From JAZDJP01 sp043803805 (GTDB taxonomy: Bacteria > Planctomycetota > JAZDJP01): a stretch of 14,161 bases of DNA. The first letter of the stretch is position 1. Each line of letters opens with the position of its first letter. A model generated the notes under the pieces. That model saw only the letters and a program-made list of their open reading frames with translations, was not told where the DNA came from and did not search any database. The stretch covers positions 1 through 14,161 of the forward strand of contig JAZDJP010000115.1 in NCBI GenBank assembly GCA_043803805.1, written 5' to 3'. A program made the position numbers and the translations under genes. This document shows positions 1 through 6,631 of the stretch, piece after piece.

Positions 1-273
1 GGGCAACGTGCCGATGACATCCAGATACACGCGCCGGACAAAGACCTCGTCCGAGCAAGGGGGCGCCGGTTCGATGCCCCGCCGGCGCAGGGCGGCCAGG
101 ACGTGGGTGTCAATGCCGTTCGCCGGGATGACGACGGTGTCATCTTCAAACGGGCGCACGATCCCCGGGCCCGCGGGCGGACCGTCAAGGGCTTCCCCGG
201 CAAAAACGTTCCCGCCCGCCAGCCAGACGGCCGATACCAGCGCCAATGCGATTCTCAAGGATGCCCGGGCCAT
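1..273 (-). CDS. DUF1549 (PSCyt2-type) exported protein, N-terminal part
   Basis: The reading frame runs from an ATG at 273 off the left edge of the window, so only the first 91 residues are seen. Residues 1-25 look like a Sec signal peptide: a short basic start (MARASLRIA), a hydrophobic core, and a likely cut after VFA. After a Pro/Gly-rich spacer comes IDTHVLAALRRRGIEPAPP and then EVFVRRVYLDVIGTLP. This is the characteristic opening of the DUF1549 domain of planctomycete-like bacteria, which is often found in large secreted or cytochrome c-linked proteins. The exact function of that domain is not established. An AGGGG stretch lies about 13 bases before the ATG, a rather long spacing. Family assignment is fairly sure; function, full length and any C-terminal DUF1553 or heme domain cannot be seen. 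Confidence 0.82.
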   Translation of the reverse strand, partial: MARASLRIALALVSAVWLAGGNVFAGEALDGPPAGPGIVRPFEDDTVVIPANGIDTHVLAALRRRGIEPAPPCSDEVFVRRVYLDVIGTLP

Positions 274-356
274 CGTGATTGACATTCCCCTGGTTTACCC
301 CGATTAAATGCAAGTTCAATGCCGATATCCGAAATCACTTCAAAATACCGCATCCT

Positions 357-362
357 ATTATA
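357..362 (-). promoter_or_regulatory. Candidate -10 box for the DUF1549 gene
   Basis: Read on the minus strand this is a perfect TATAAT, 83 bases ahead of the ATG at 273, in an AT-richer gap. At a 17-base spacing the -35 position reads TGGCAA, which matches the consensus poorly. It may be an activator-dependent promoter or a chance match. Confidence 0.35.
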
Positions 363-464
363 TGAAAACCAGTTGCGTCTTGCCACCTCGACGACGACAT
401 GGGGGATATTCCGCCTGGCGGAGAAAATTCCCACACTTCCCGGCGATGTCCACCCTTTCGCCAG

Positions 465-483
465 GTCAATCGGGACGATTGAC
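465..483. repeat. Perfect 8-base inverted repeat with 3-base centre
   Basis: GTCAATCG-GGA-CGATTGAC is a perfect dyad between the stop of the radical SAM gene (548) and the start of the DUF1549 gene (273). It lacks a run of T on either side, so it does not look like a standard intrinsic terminator. It could be an operator for the downstream DUF1549 gene or an RNA hairpin stabilising the 3' end of the radical SAM message. The rest of 274-547 shows no convincing gene. Confidence 0.4.
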
Positions 484-547
484 GTGCCGGGCGACAAGGT
501 TCCCGGCGAGTTCAGACTCCAGCGCCGCCTTCAAATACCTCCCCACC

Positions 548-1678
548 CTACGGCTTCGCCGCGTCTTCCAGAAGGGATATGACCGGGTAGGCGGCGTTGT
601 AGTGTTTGTGAAGGAACAGCGGATTCCGCTCGCGGTAAAGAATCTTCCCCACGCGGTCGGCGATGGGCATGAGGATCTGTTCGTTCCGGCAAAGGACGGG
701 CGACACCCGGTTCACCGACCCGGTCGTCTGCCAATTGAGGCATCCGCAGGAATTGTTGCACCGTTCCTTGAGGGCGCAGGTCCGGCAAACCTCCTTCTCC
801 GCCTCGGACTCGCCCCGGATCCGCGCCCGGGCCGCCTCGTCCACGCCGTCGTTCACGTTTCCGATGCACCAGGGGCTGGCGGAACCCTCCCGGGTGAACT
901 GGACGCACGGATAAAGGAACCCGTCCGGGTCCACCGAAATCTGGCGCGCGGCGAGTTCGCACCGCTCCTTCCGGTAATTGTGGCAATTGATGTGCGAGGA
1001 AAGTTTCACCTCGAAGGGACTCAGGTAGAATTTCCGCTCCTCCCGGGTCCATCGGATGTAAAGATCCGCCAGTTTGTCGTACTCCTGCCGGAGGGCGTCG
1101 AAATTCCCCTCCGCCCACGTCGCCGCGTGGTTGAGGGAAATAATCAGATACCGGCACCCCTCGTTCACCAGGAACGCCACCGACGCCGCGAGGTGACGCG
1201 CCGTGTCGGGATTCACGACGAGAAGAACGCTCGCGTATGGCCGCGCGGCCAGCAACCGGCGAAGTTTCGGCAGGAGCGCGTCGAACGTCGGCCGGCCGTC
1301 GGCGAGCCGCCGGTGGGCGTCGTGGGCCTCGGGGACCCCGTCAAAACTCATGGCGACGAGGATGTCGTTCCGGAGGGAGAATTCCAGAAATTCCTCGTCG
1401 AGAAGGACGCCGTTCGTGGTGATTTTGAAGTGGAACCGCCCGGCCTGGCGGCGTTCCATCTCCCGGCCGATCTCCACGAGGCGATAGACAAGATCGCGCT
1501 TGAGAAGCGGCTCCCCTCCGAAAAAGATGATGCCGCAGGAGCCGTTGTGGAGACGGCTCCCCAGTTCCAGCGCCTTCCGACCCACCTCTTCCGTCATGCC
1601 GGAATCGGCCCGCGGCGGCGCATAACAATACGAACACCGCATGTTGCAGGCGCGGGTGAGGTGGAGCGTCAGGTGCAT
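548..1678 (-). CDS. Radical SAM/SPASM enzyme (putative peptide or protein maturase)
   Basis: This 376-residue protein opens with the radical SAM cluster motif C11-x3-C15-x2-C18 (CNMRCSYC), followed by GGEP at 54-57, which helps bind S-adenosylmethionine, and ITTNG near 86-90. The C-terminal third matches the SPASM/twitch pattern exactly: C240-x12-G253-x4-C258, then C298-x2-C301-x5-C307-x3-C311 and a last C330. It should therefore carry two auxiliary 4Fe-4S clusters. SPASM proteins of this size modify peptides or proteins by making thioether or carbon-carbon links or by formylglycine formation. I chose ATG 1678 because GGGGG lies 10 bases upstream. A TTG at 1684 overlaps the upstream TGA and is less likely. 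The start follows the upstream gene by 2 bases, so the two are probably translationally coupled. An anaerobic sulfatase maturase is an alternative, but no sulfatase gene is in view. Confidence 0.9.
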   Translation of the reverse strand: MHLTLHLTRACNMRCSYCYAPPRADSGMTEEVGRKALELGSRLHNGSCGIIFFGGEPLLKRDLVYRLVEIGREMERRQAGRFHFKITTNGVLLDEEFLEFSLRNDILVAMSFDGVPEAHDAHRRLADGRPTFDALLPKLRRLLAARPYASVLLVVNPDTARHLAASVAFLVNEGCRYLIISLNHAATWAEGNFDALRQEYDKLADLYIRWTREERKFYLSPFEVKLSSHINCHNYRKERCELAARQISVDPDGFLYPCVQFTREGSASPWCIGNVNDGVDEAARARIRGESEAEKEVCRTCALKERCNNSCGCLNWQTTGSVNRVSPVLCRNEQILMPIADRVGKILYRERNPLFLHKHYNAAYPVISLLEDAAKP

Positions 1679-1680
1679 GG

Positions 1681-2535
1681 TCAAATCGCCCCCTGCGCCT
1701 TGAGCCAGTCCACGAAATCCTTCACCTGAAGACGGAGGAGGCGTTTGAATTCCGGGGCGGCGGCCTTTCTCGCTTCAACCCAATACTTCTCCGGACCCCC
1801 ATCCTTCATTTGAGAGAGAAGTTCGTTCCGTTTTCCCTCATCCAGTCTCACGAGCGGATCATAAAACATTCCGAAATATATTCCCGGAACCCCCTTGGCC
1901 TTCACCTGGTTTAACACCGATCGGGCCACTTTCGGCAAATCGTACCCCTCGGCCGTTCCTCTCGACAAAGGCTCCCCCAAGCGAAAGTTGTCCCATTGGG
2001 AAACATACTCCACGGCAATCCGCCCGGAAACGTCCTGTTTGTCCGAGGCAAACGGCTCATATCCCACATGATTGCGGACCCTTTCATGTTTCCCCTGTTT
2101 CACACGAATATACTCATCACGCGAAAATTTTGGCAAAGGCAGTATCACGTCCTTGAACACAAACTCCTTGTCAATCAATTCCACCCCGGCGCTCTTGAGT
2201 TCCTCCTGGATGACCTGCATGGCCTCTTCTTCCGACATGAACACCGGGGGATTCACCACGACACAACCCGTCCCCCCCCGTCCCTCACCGTGTTCGAATA
2301 TCGGCGCGACAATCGAACCCCTGGCCTTGGCCATCCCCGTTTTGCCCGGAGATTCGTTCTTCCCGCAACTCGTCAGATTCGCCGCCAGAAATACCGCCAT
2401 CGCCCCGGCGATTTCGGGGCATTTGACCCACGCCGCAGGAACGTGTCTTTCGAGAAGGGTCGGGGATTTCAGGATTTCGAGCCGCGTCGGATAGGCCGGC
2501 GGACGGTACTTCCGGACGGAACGGGGACTTGTCAT
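1681..2535 (-). CDS. Unrecognised membrane-anchored or lipoprotein-like partner of the radical SAM enzyme
   Basis: This 284-residue protein fits no family I can name with confidence. Residues 1-40 are basic and proline-rich (KYRPPAYPTR). A hydrophobic stretch at 41-55 runs into LTSC57, which resembles a lipobox although the N-region is unusually long. A glycine-rich motif follows, GEGRGGTGC at 83-91, and leads into VVVNPPVF. The rest is soluble, charged and probably mixed alpha/beta, ending in VKDFVDWLKAQGAI. Only three cysteines are present (39, 57, 91). ATG 2535 is preferred over the ATG at 2556 because GAGG lies 6 bases ahead of it. The gene sits directly upstream of the radical SAM/SPASM gene with a 2-base gap, so it may be that enzyme's substrate or a dedicated partner. 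This is inferred from context only. The coding strand has a run of eight G inside the glycine motif. Confidence 0.8.
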   Translation of the reverse strand: MTSPRSVRKYRPPAYPTRLEILKSPTLLERHVPAAWVKCPEIAGAMAVFLAANLTSCGKNESPGKTGMAKARGSIVAPIFEHGEGRGGTGCVVVNPPVFMSEEEAMQVIQEELKSAGVELIDKEFVFKDVILPLPKFSRDEYIRVKQGKHERVRNHVGYEPFASDKQDVSGRIAVEYVSQWDNFRLGEPLSRGTAEGYDLPKVARSVLNQVKAKGVPGIYFGMFYDPLVRLDEGKRNELLSQMKDGGPEKYWVEARKAAAPEFKRLLRLQVKDFVDWLKAQGAI

Positions 2536-2538
2536 CAG

Positions 2539-2545
2539 CCACCTC
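2539..2545 (-). promoter_or_regulatory. Ribosome binding site deciding the start at 2535
   Basis: GAGGTGG on the minus strand places GAGG 6 bases before ATG 2535. The in-frame ATG at 2556 has no such sequence before it, so the shorter protein is favoured. Confidence 0.6.
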
Positions 2546-2754
2546 GGGAGAAACATGACTTTTCATTCAAACGTCAGACAAGACAAAAAGTTCGGAAATA
2601 ATTCAGTCGTCAGGGAAAAGAGTGCCGCCATGTTCGGGAACCGCCGGTTCCAGGCACTCCGGCCCGTCGCATTTTACATCCATAGAAAGACCGTGGATCG
2701 CAGAAACAAGAAGCCTTCAGCGGTCAGCAATCCGCTTTCAGCCAGAATTCGGAT

Positions 2755-2784
2755 TCGATGATACCATATCCACAAGATCATCGA
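2755..2784. repeat. Inverted repeat, 8-base arms with 14-base centre
   Basis: TCGATGAT at 2755-2762 is the exact reverse complement of ATCATCGA at 2777-2784. The dyad abuts the GC-rich dyad at 2785-2818. It could be an operator for either divergent gene or the edge of a small dispersed repeat. Confidence 0.45.
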
Positions 2785-2818
2785 TAGGGGCGGGCTTGAA
2801 CACGGCCGTGCGCGCCTA
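2785..2818. repeat. GC-rich imperfect dyad resembling a small dispersed repeat
   Basis: The segment starts TAGGGGCGGGC and ends GTGCGCGCCTA. These ends pair at 8 of 11 positions as inverted repeats, and CACGGCCGTG at 2801-2810 is a perfect palindrome. Sequences of this TAGGGGCGGG...CCTA style are often multicopy intergenic hairpins in environmental bacterial genomes. That likeness is an impression, not a database match. Confidence 0.3.
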
Positions 2819-2907
2819 CGGCACCGGGTCGCCGCCATGCACGAAAATTGTGGCATTCCCCAACCCGCCGCCATAAAATTCCGGAGTTCTCACCCGGATA
2901 CGTCCCC

Positions 2908-3339
2908 ATGCGACAACGAGTGATAATCGGAAGTGCCATCCTGCTTGTCATAACAGTTGCCATCGTGTTCCTTTTACCGTCGCGACAACTTGCGTCTCAG
3001 TATCTGGCCTCCCAGTTCACTTGCGCATGTCACCACACCATGGTATTGGAGTTTATTGGCGGCAAGGTGCGTTTGCATAATGTTGGGCACAAAGAATTCT
3101 ACGAGTGTGGTTCATTCGACATCAACGAGTCAAAAAAAATGATATGGCACCTGCCCGACTACGGAATCGACCTCACAATGCAACCCGAGAGATTTGGTTT
3201 GCGTGTATCGGACGATAAGTCAGGCAAGAGTCTCCGATTTCAACGCTCTTTCAAGTCAATTGACACCTTGCACGATACCGAGTCGAAACAAAAGATGAAA
3301 GAGTATGTGAAAAACCTGATGTGGATTTTTAACAACTAA
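2908..3339 (+). CDS. Small membrane-anchored protein of unknown function
   Basis: This 143-residue protein has one N-terminal hydrophobic segment at about 6-24 behind a basic MRQR start. This is either an uncleaved anchor or a signal peptide. The remaining 115 residues are predicted to lie outside the cytoplasm. They include a short C39-A-C41-H42-H43 cluster, a further cysteine at 67, and a lysine-rich C-terminal helix. I do not recognise the family. The frame stays open upstream to 2848, but the stretch before ATG 2908 (basic, proline-rich) looks non-coding, and the start at 2908 places the hydrophobic segment at the N terminus. No strong ribosome binding site is visible. Base composition is clearly lower in GC than the neighbours: 28 G or C in the 60 bases 3061-3120, against about 39 in 4201-4260 within putA. 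That suggests recent acquisition. The gene stands alone. Confidence 0.62.
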   Translation: MRQRVIIGSAILLVITVAIVFLLPSRQLASQYLASQFTCACHHTMVLEFIGGKVRLHNVGHKEFYECGSFDINESKKMIWHLPDYGIDLTMQPERFGLRVSDDKSGKSLRFQRSFKSIDTLHDTESKQKMKEYVKNLMWIFNN

Positions 3340-3433
3340 TCAATCACCGAAGACGGCATGGTGAACAACGGACGCCGCCGGCGACCAACACCCGTTGCGA
3401 ACCCCTGCCATGTTAAACTCCCGGGCTTTTGAA

Positions 3434-3461
3434 CTCATCACTCATCATTCCGCATTCATCA
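3434..3461. repeat. Three imperfect copies of a CTCATCA heptamer
   Basis: CTCATCA occurs at 3434-3440 and 3441-3447 in tandem, with TTCATCA at 3455-3461. They lie in the 198-base gap between the small membrane protein and putA. This may be a regulatory cluster or just low-complexity sequence. A very weak promoter-like pair (TTGCGC at 3475, 17-base spacer, TAAATA at 3498) lies just downstream. Confidence 0.25.
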
Positions 3462-3537
3462 TTTCATAAATCCCTTGCGCGAACCCCCGCCCCCCGGTAA
3501 ATAGAAGTCATTCCTTCCCCTTTTGCCCGAGGCCTCC

Positions 3538-6519
3538 ATGCCTGCCGACATCCCCCTCGAAGCCGCCATCCGCGAGATCGGCGCCCGTCTGCACGAAAAA
3601 ATCGCCGGCGAGGTGCCGGGGCTGTTCCGCCGGGATTTCTGGGAGGGCCGCATCCTCGAGTGGGTCATGAAGGACCCCTCGTTCAAGACGGACATGTTTC
3701 GGTTCACGGACGTCCTGCCGTCGCTGCGCGACTCCGCGGCGGTGGCCCGGCACATCCGGGAATACCTGCTCAAGGAGGGGCGCGACCTCCCGGCCGTCAT
3801 CACCGCGGCCCTGCGGGCGGCCTCGGGAGGGCTCACCGCCGGGGTCGGGGCGTGGGCGGTCCGGAAGAACATCACGGAACTGGCGAATCGGTTTATTGTG
3901 GGGACGAATGCCGCGGCGGCGGTGCCGGTCCTGAAGAAACTTCACGGGGAGGGCATCGGTTTCACGGTGGATCTCCTCGGGGAGGCGACGCTTTCCGACG
4001 CCGAGGCCGAAGCCTGCGCCGCGCGCTACCGCGACCTTCTCGAAAATCTCCCCCGGGCGGCGGCGGCGTGGCCCGCCGACGAAATCCTGGATCGCGGCCC
4101 GTCCGGGCCCCTTCCCCGGACGAACGTCTCCCTCAAACTTTCCGCGCTCGATCCCCGCCTCGACCCGGTGGACCTCGCGGGGAGCGTGGACCGCCTGGCG
4201 GCGCGCGTGCGGCCGTTGTTTCTGGCGGCGCGGGAACGGAACGTCTTCATCAACCTCGATCTCGAGACCTGGGCCCTGCACGACATCACCTACGCCCTGT
4301 TCGAGCGGCTGGCGGAAGATCCGGCGCTCCGGGACTGGCCTCACCTGGCCGTCGTGGTGCAGGCGTACCTCAAGGATTCCCTGGCCGACGTGGAACGCCT
4401 GGCGGCGCTGGCCCGGCGCCGGGGCGCGCCCATCGGCGTTCGACTGGTGAAGGGCGCCTACTGGGATTATGAACTCGTCATGGCCCGCCAGAAAGGGCTC
4501 CCCTGCCCGGTCTTCACGAACAAGGCGGCGACGGACGCCCGGTACGAACAGATCGTGGAGATGCTTCTCGACCGCGCGGATCTGTTTTCCCCGGCCTTCG
4601 CCAGTCACAACCTGCGATCCCTCGCCTGCGCCCTCGCCGCGGCGAAGGCGCGCGGACTTCCCGCGGGGGCGTTCGAGGTCCAGATGCTCTACGGGATGGC
4701 CGAGCCCGAACGGAAGGCCTTCCGCGCCGAGGGGCGCCGGGTGCGGGTGTACGCGCCGGTCGGGGAACTTCTTCCCGGAATGGCCTACCTCGTCCGGCGT
4801 CTCCTCGAGAACACGTCGAATCAGAGTTTTCTGCGCCTCGCCCATCACGAAGGAGCGACGCTCGACATGCTTCTCGGGAAACCGATCCCCGGGCCGGAGA
4901 TGGATCCCGCCGGCCGGATGACACCGGGCGACCCTGGCACGCCGTTCCAGAACGCCCCCGAGACGGATTTCGCCCGGCCCGGCCCCCGGAACGCCTTCGC
5001 GGAGGCGGTGGACCGCGCGGCGCGGGAATTTCCATGGCGCGTCCCGGTGGTGGTGAACGGCCAGGTCCGTCCCGGCCGGGGCGTGGCGAAGCGATTCTCC
5101 CCGAACGACACCACCCGGCTCGTCGCCGAAACGGCCCTCGCCACCCCGGCCGATGCGGTCGAGGCGATCGCCGCCGCGGCGAAGGCGTTCCCGGAGTGGC
5201 GCGACCGGCCGCTCGCGGAACGCGCCGGGCTCCTCGAAAAACTGGCGGATGTGATGACGCGCGACAGATTAATGTTGGCCGCCCTCGAAATCCACGAAGA
5301 GGCCAAACCCTGGCGGGAGGCCGACGCCGACGTCGCCGAGGCGATTGATTTCTGCCGGTACTACGCGCGGCAGGCGCTTGTCGAATTGGGCCCGCGCCGC
5401 CCCCCCACCGCGGAGCCGGTGCCGGCCGAGGAGAATGTCTTATTTTACACCGGCCGCGGGCCGGTGGTCATCGTCGCCCCGTGGAATTTCCCTCTGGCCA
5501 TCCTCTGCGGAATGACCGCCGCGGCGCTCGTCGCCGGGAATCCGGTGATCCTCAAACCCTCGAACGCGGCCACGGCGGTCGCCTTCGCGTTTTTCGAACG
5601 GCTCCGGGAGGCGGGATTCCCGCCGGGCGTGATCCACTTCCTCCCGGGGCGCGGGAGCGAGATCGGCGACACCCTCGTCGCCCACCCGGATGTCACCGGG
5701 ATCGCGTTCACGGGAAGCAAGGAGGTCGGGCTTCACCTCTGGGAACTCGCGGCGAAGACGGCCCCCGGCCAGAGGCACCTGAAACGCGTGGTGTGCGAGA
5801 TGGGCGGGAAGAACGCCGTCATCGTTGACGAGGACGCCGACCTTGACGAGGCGGTCACGGGCGTGGTGAAAAGCGCGTTCGGCTACGCGGGCCAGAAATG
5901 CTCCGCGGCCAGCCGCGTCATCGTCGTGGGGTCGGCCGCGGAGCCGTTCGTCCGGCGCCTCGTCGAAACCGCCCGGGGCATCCGGGTGTCGGGCGCGGCG
6001 GATCCCGCCTGCCAGGTGCCGCCGGTGATTGACGAGGCGGCGTGCCGCCACCTCCGGCAAATCGTCGAAACCCCGGATGCCGGCGTGACGTTGCTGTTCA
6101 AGGGCGATGTCCCCGCGGAAGGGTGGTTCGTGCCGCCGGCCGTGTTCGAGGCGACGGACGTCCGGCACCGGTACCTGAATGAAGAATTCTTCGGCCCCGT
6201 CCTGACGCTGCTCCGGGTGAAAACCTTCGACGAGGCGCTCGAGGCGGCGGTGGCCCCGGAATTCGCGCTCACGGGCGCGGTGTACTCCCGCACCCCGTCG
6301 CACCTCGCGGCGGCGCGGACGCGATTCCGGGTGGGGAATCTCTACCTCAACCGCGGCTCGACCGGCGCCATGGTGGGCCGCCAGCCCTTCGGCGGATTCG
6401 GGATGAGCGGCGGCGGAACGAAGGCCGGCGGGCCCGGGTATCTCCTGAATTTCGCCGACCCGCGGGTCGTCACCGAAAACACACTCCGCCGCGGATTCAC
6501 GCCGGATGTGACGTCTTAG
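3538..6519 (+). CDS. putA: Bifunctional proline dehydrogenase / 1-pyrroline-5-carboxylate dehydrogenase PutA, minimal type
   Basis: This 993-residue enzyme oxidises proline to glutamate in two steps with substrate channelling. The FAD-dependent proline dehydrogenase barrel spans about 105-440: FTVDLLGEAT at 142, NVSLKLSAL from 196, RLVKGAYW at 302-309, and R420-R421 followed by LLENTSN, the conserved proline-carboxylate-binding arginine pair. The NAD-dependent aldehyde dehydrogenase domain spans about 510-985: PWNF at 648-651, FTGS at 724-727, the conserved glutamate E754 in CEMGGKN, the nucleophile C788 in GQKCSAASR, and EEFFGP further on. The length and the absence of an N-terminal ribbon-helix-helix domain place it with minimal PutA proteins, which do not repress their own gene. 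ATG 3538 has GAGG 5 bases upstream. An in-frame TTG at 3523 is less likely. It is probably a single-gene unit associated with the inner membrane face. Confidence 0.97.
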   Translation: MPADIPLEAAIREIGARLHEKIAGEVPGLFRRDFWEGRILEWVMKDPSFKTDMFRFTDVLPSLRDSAAVARHIREYLLKEGRDLPAVITAALRAASGGLTAGVGAWAVRKNITELANRFIVGTNAAAAVPVLKKLHGEGIGFTVDLLGEATLSDAEAEACAARYRDLLENLPRAAAAWPADEILDRGPSGPLPRTNVSLKLSALDPRLDPVDLAGSVDRLAARVRPLFLAARERNVFINLDLETWALHDITYALFERLAEDPALRDWPHLAVVVQAYLKDSLADVERLAALARRRGAPIGVRLVKGAYWDYELVMARQKGLPCPVFTNKAATDARYEQIVEMLLDRADLFSPAFASHNLRSLACALAAAKARGLPAGAFEVQMLYGMAEPERKAFRAEGRRVRVYAPVGELLPGMAYLVRRLLENTSNQSFLRLAHHEGATLDMLLGKPIPGPEMDPAGRMTPGDPGTPFQNAPETDFARPGPRNAFAEAVDRAAREFPWRVPVVVNGQVRPGRGVAKRFSPNDTTRLVAETALATPADAVEAIAAAAKAFPEWRDRPLAERAGLLEKLADVMTRDRLMLAALEIHEEAKPWREADADVAEAIDFCRYYARQALVELGPRRPPTAEPVPAEENVLFYTGRGPVVIVAPWNFPLAILCGMTAAALVAGNPVILKPSNAATAVAFAFFERLREAGFPPGVIHFLPGRGSEIGDTLVAHPDVTGIAFTGSKEVGLHLWELAAKTAPGQRHLKRVVCEMGGKNAVIVDEDADLDEAVTGVVKSAFGYAGQKCSAASRVIVVGSAAEPFVRRLVETARGIRVSGAADPACQVPPVIDEAACRHLRQIVETPDAGVTLLFKGDVPAEGWFVPPAVFEATDVRHRYLNEEFFGPVLTLLRVKTFDEALEAAVAPEFALTGAVYSRTPSHLAAARTRFRVGNLYLNRGSTGAMVGRQPFGGFGMSGGGTKAGGPGYLLNFADPRVVTENTLRRGFTPDVTS

Positions 6520-6565
6520 CACTTCCGCATCCCTCTCACTTTTTTGTCCCCTCCCCGCCCCGCCA

Positions 6566-6574
6566 TGCTATAAT
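6566..6574 (+). promoter_or_regulatory. Extended -10 promoter of the aminotransferase operon
   Basis: TGCTATAAT is a perfect -10 hexamer with the TGn extension. It lies 57 bases before the start codon at 6632 and 46 bases after the putA stop. No good -35 sits at 17 bases, which is typical of extended -10 promoters. The start point would be near 6580. Confidence 0.65.
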
Positions 6575-6587
6575 CCCCCTCCGTCTT

Positions 6588-6616
6588 TTCCGTGTTTCAA
6601 TCTTCTTCCGTGTTTC
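6588..6616 (+). repeat. Direct repeat in the mRNA leader of the aminotransferase gene
   Basis: TTCCGTGTTTC occurs at 6588-6598 and again at 6606-6616, an 18-base period, with a partial third copy (TTTCCGTG) at 6613-6620. All lie between the predicted start point and the GGAGG ribosome binding site. This could be a protein or RNA regulatory site, or simply duplicated leader sequence. Confidence 0.35.
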
Positions 6617-6631
6617 CGTGATGGAGGCGTT

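Larger units (their letters stand above)
2536..2907. other. Divergent intergenic region without a convincing gene
   Basis: This stretch separates the minus-strand pair from the plus-strand gene at 2908, so it should carry promoters for both directions. I see no strong -35/-10 pair for the minus strand. For the plus strand, TAAAAT at 2874-2879 is a possible -10 box 28 bases before the ATG, but no good -35 lies at the right distance. Open frames in this region are short and have odd composition. The right half holds a hairpin and a repeat-like dyad, listed separately. Confidence 0.5.

Noticed and set aside
1682..1684. TTG start for the radical SAM gene overlapping the upstream TGA
   Set aside because: The purine-rich GGGGG is only about 4 bases away from TTG but 10 from ATG 1678. 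It adds just two residues before the conserved region.
308..1729. Long plus-strand open frame opposite the radical SAM gene
   Set aside because: It is an antisense shadow in GC-rich sequence. The minus strand holds all radical SAM and SPASM motifs.
2674..2874. Minus-strand open frame in the divergent intergenic region
   Set aside because: It has no ribosome binding site or recognisable domain and runs across the inverted repeats.
3434..3461. CRISPR-like repeat array
   Set aside because: The units are 7 bases long with no regular spacers, so this is not a CRISPR array.
3475..3503. Promoter for putA (TTGCGC, 17 bases, TAAATA)
   Set aside because: Each box matches only 3 of 6 consensus bases, so it is not listed as a feature.
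3508..4848. Long minus-strand open frame opposite putA
   Set aside because: It is an antisense shadow. The putA frame has complete catalytic motifs through this region.
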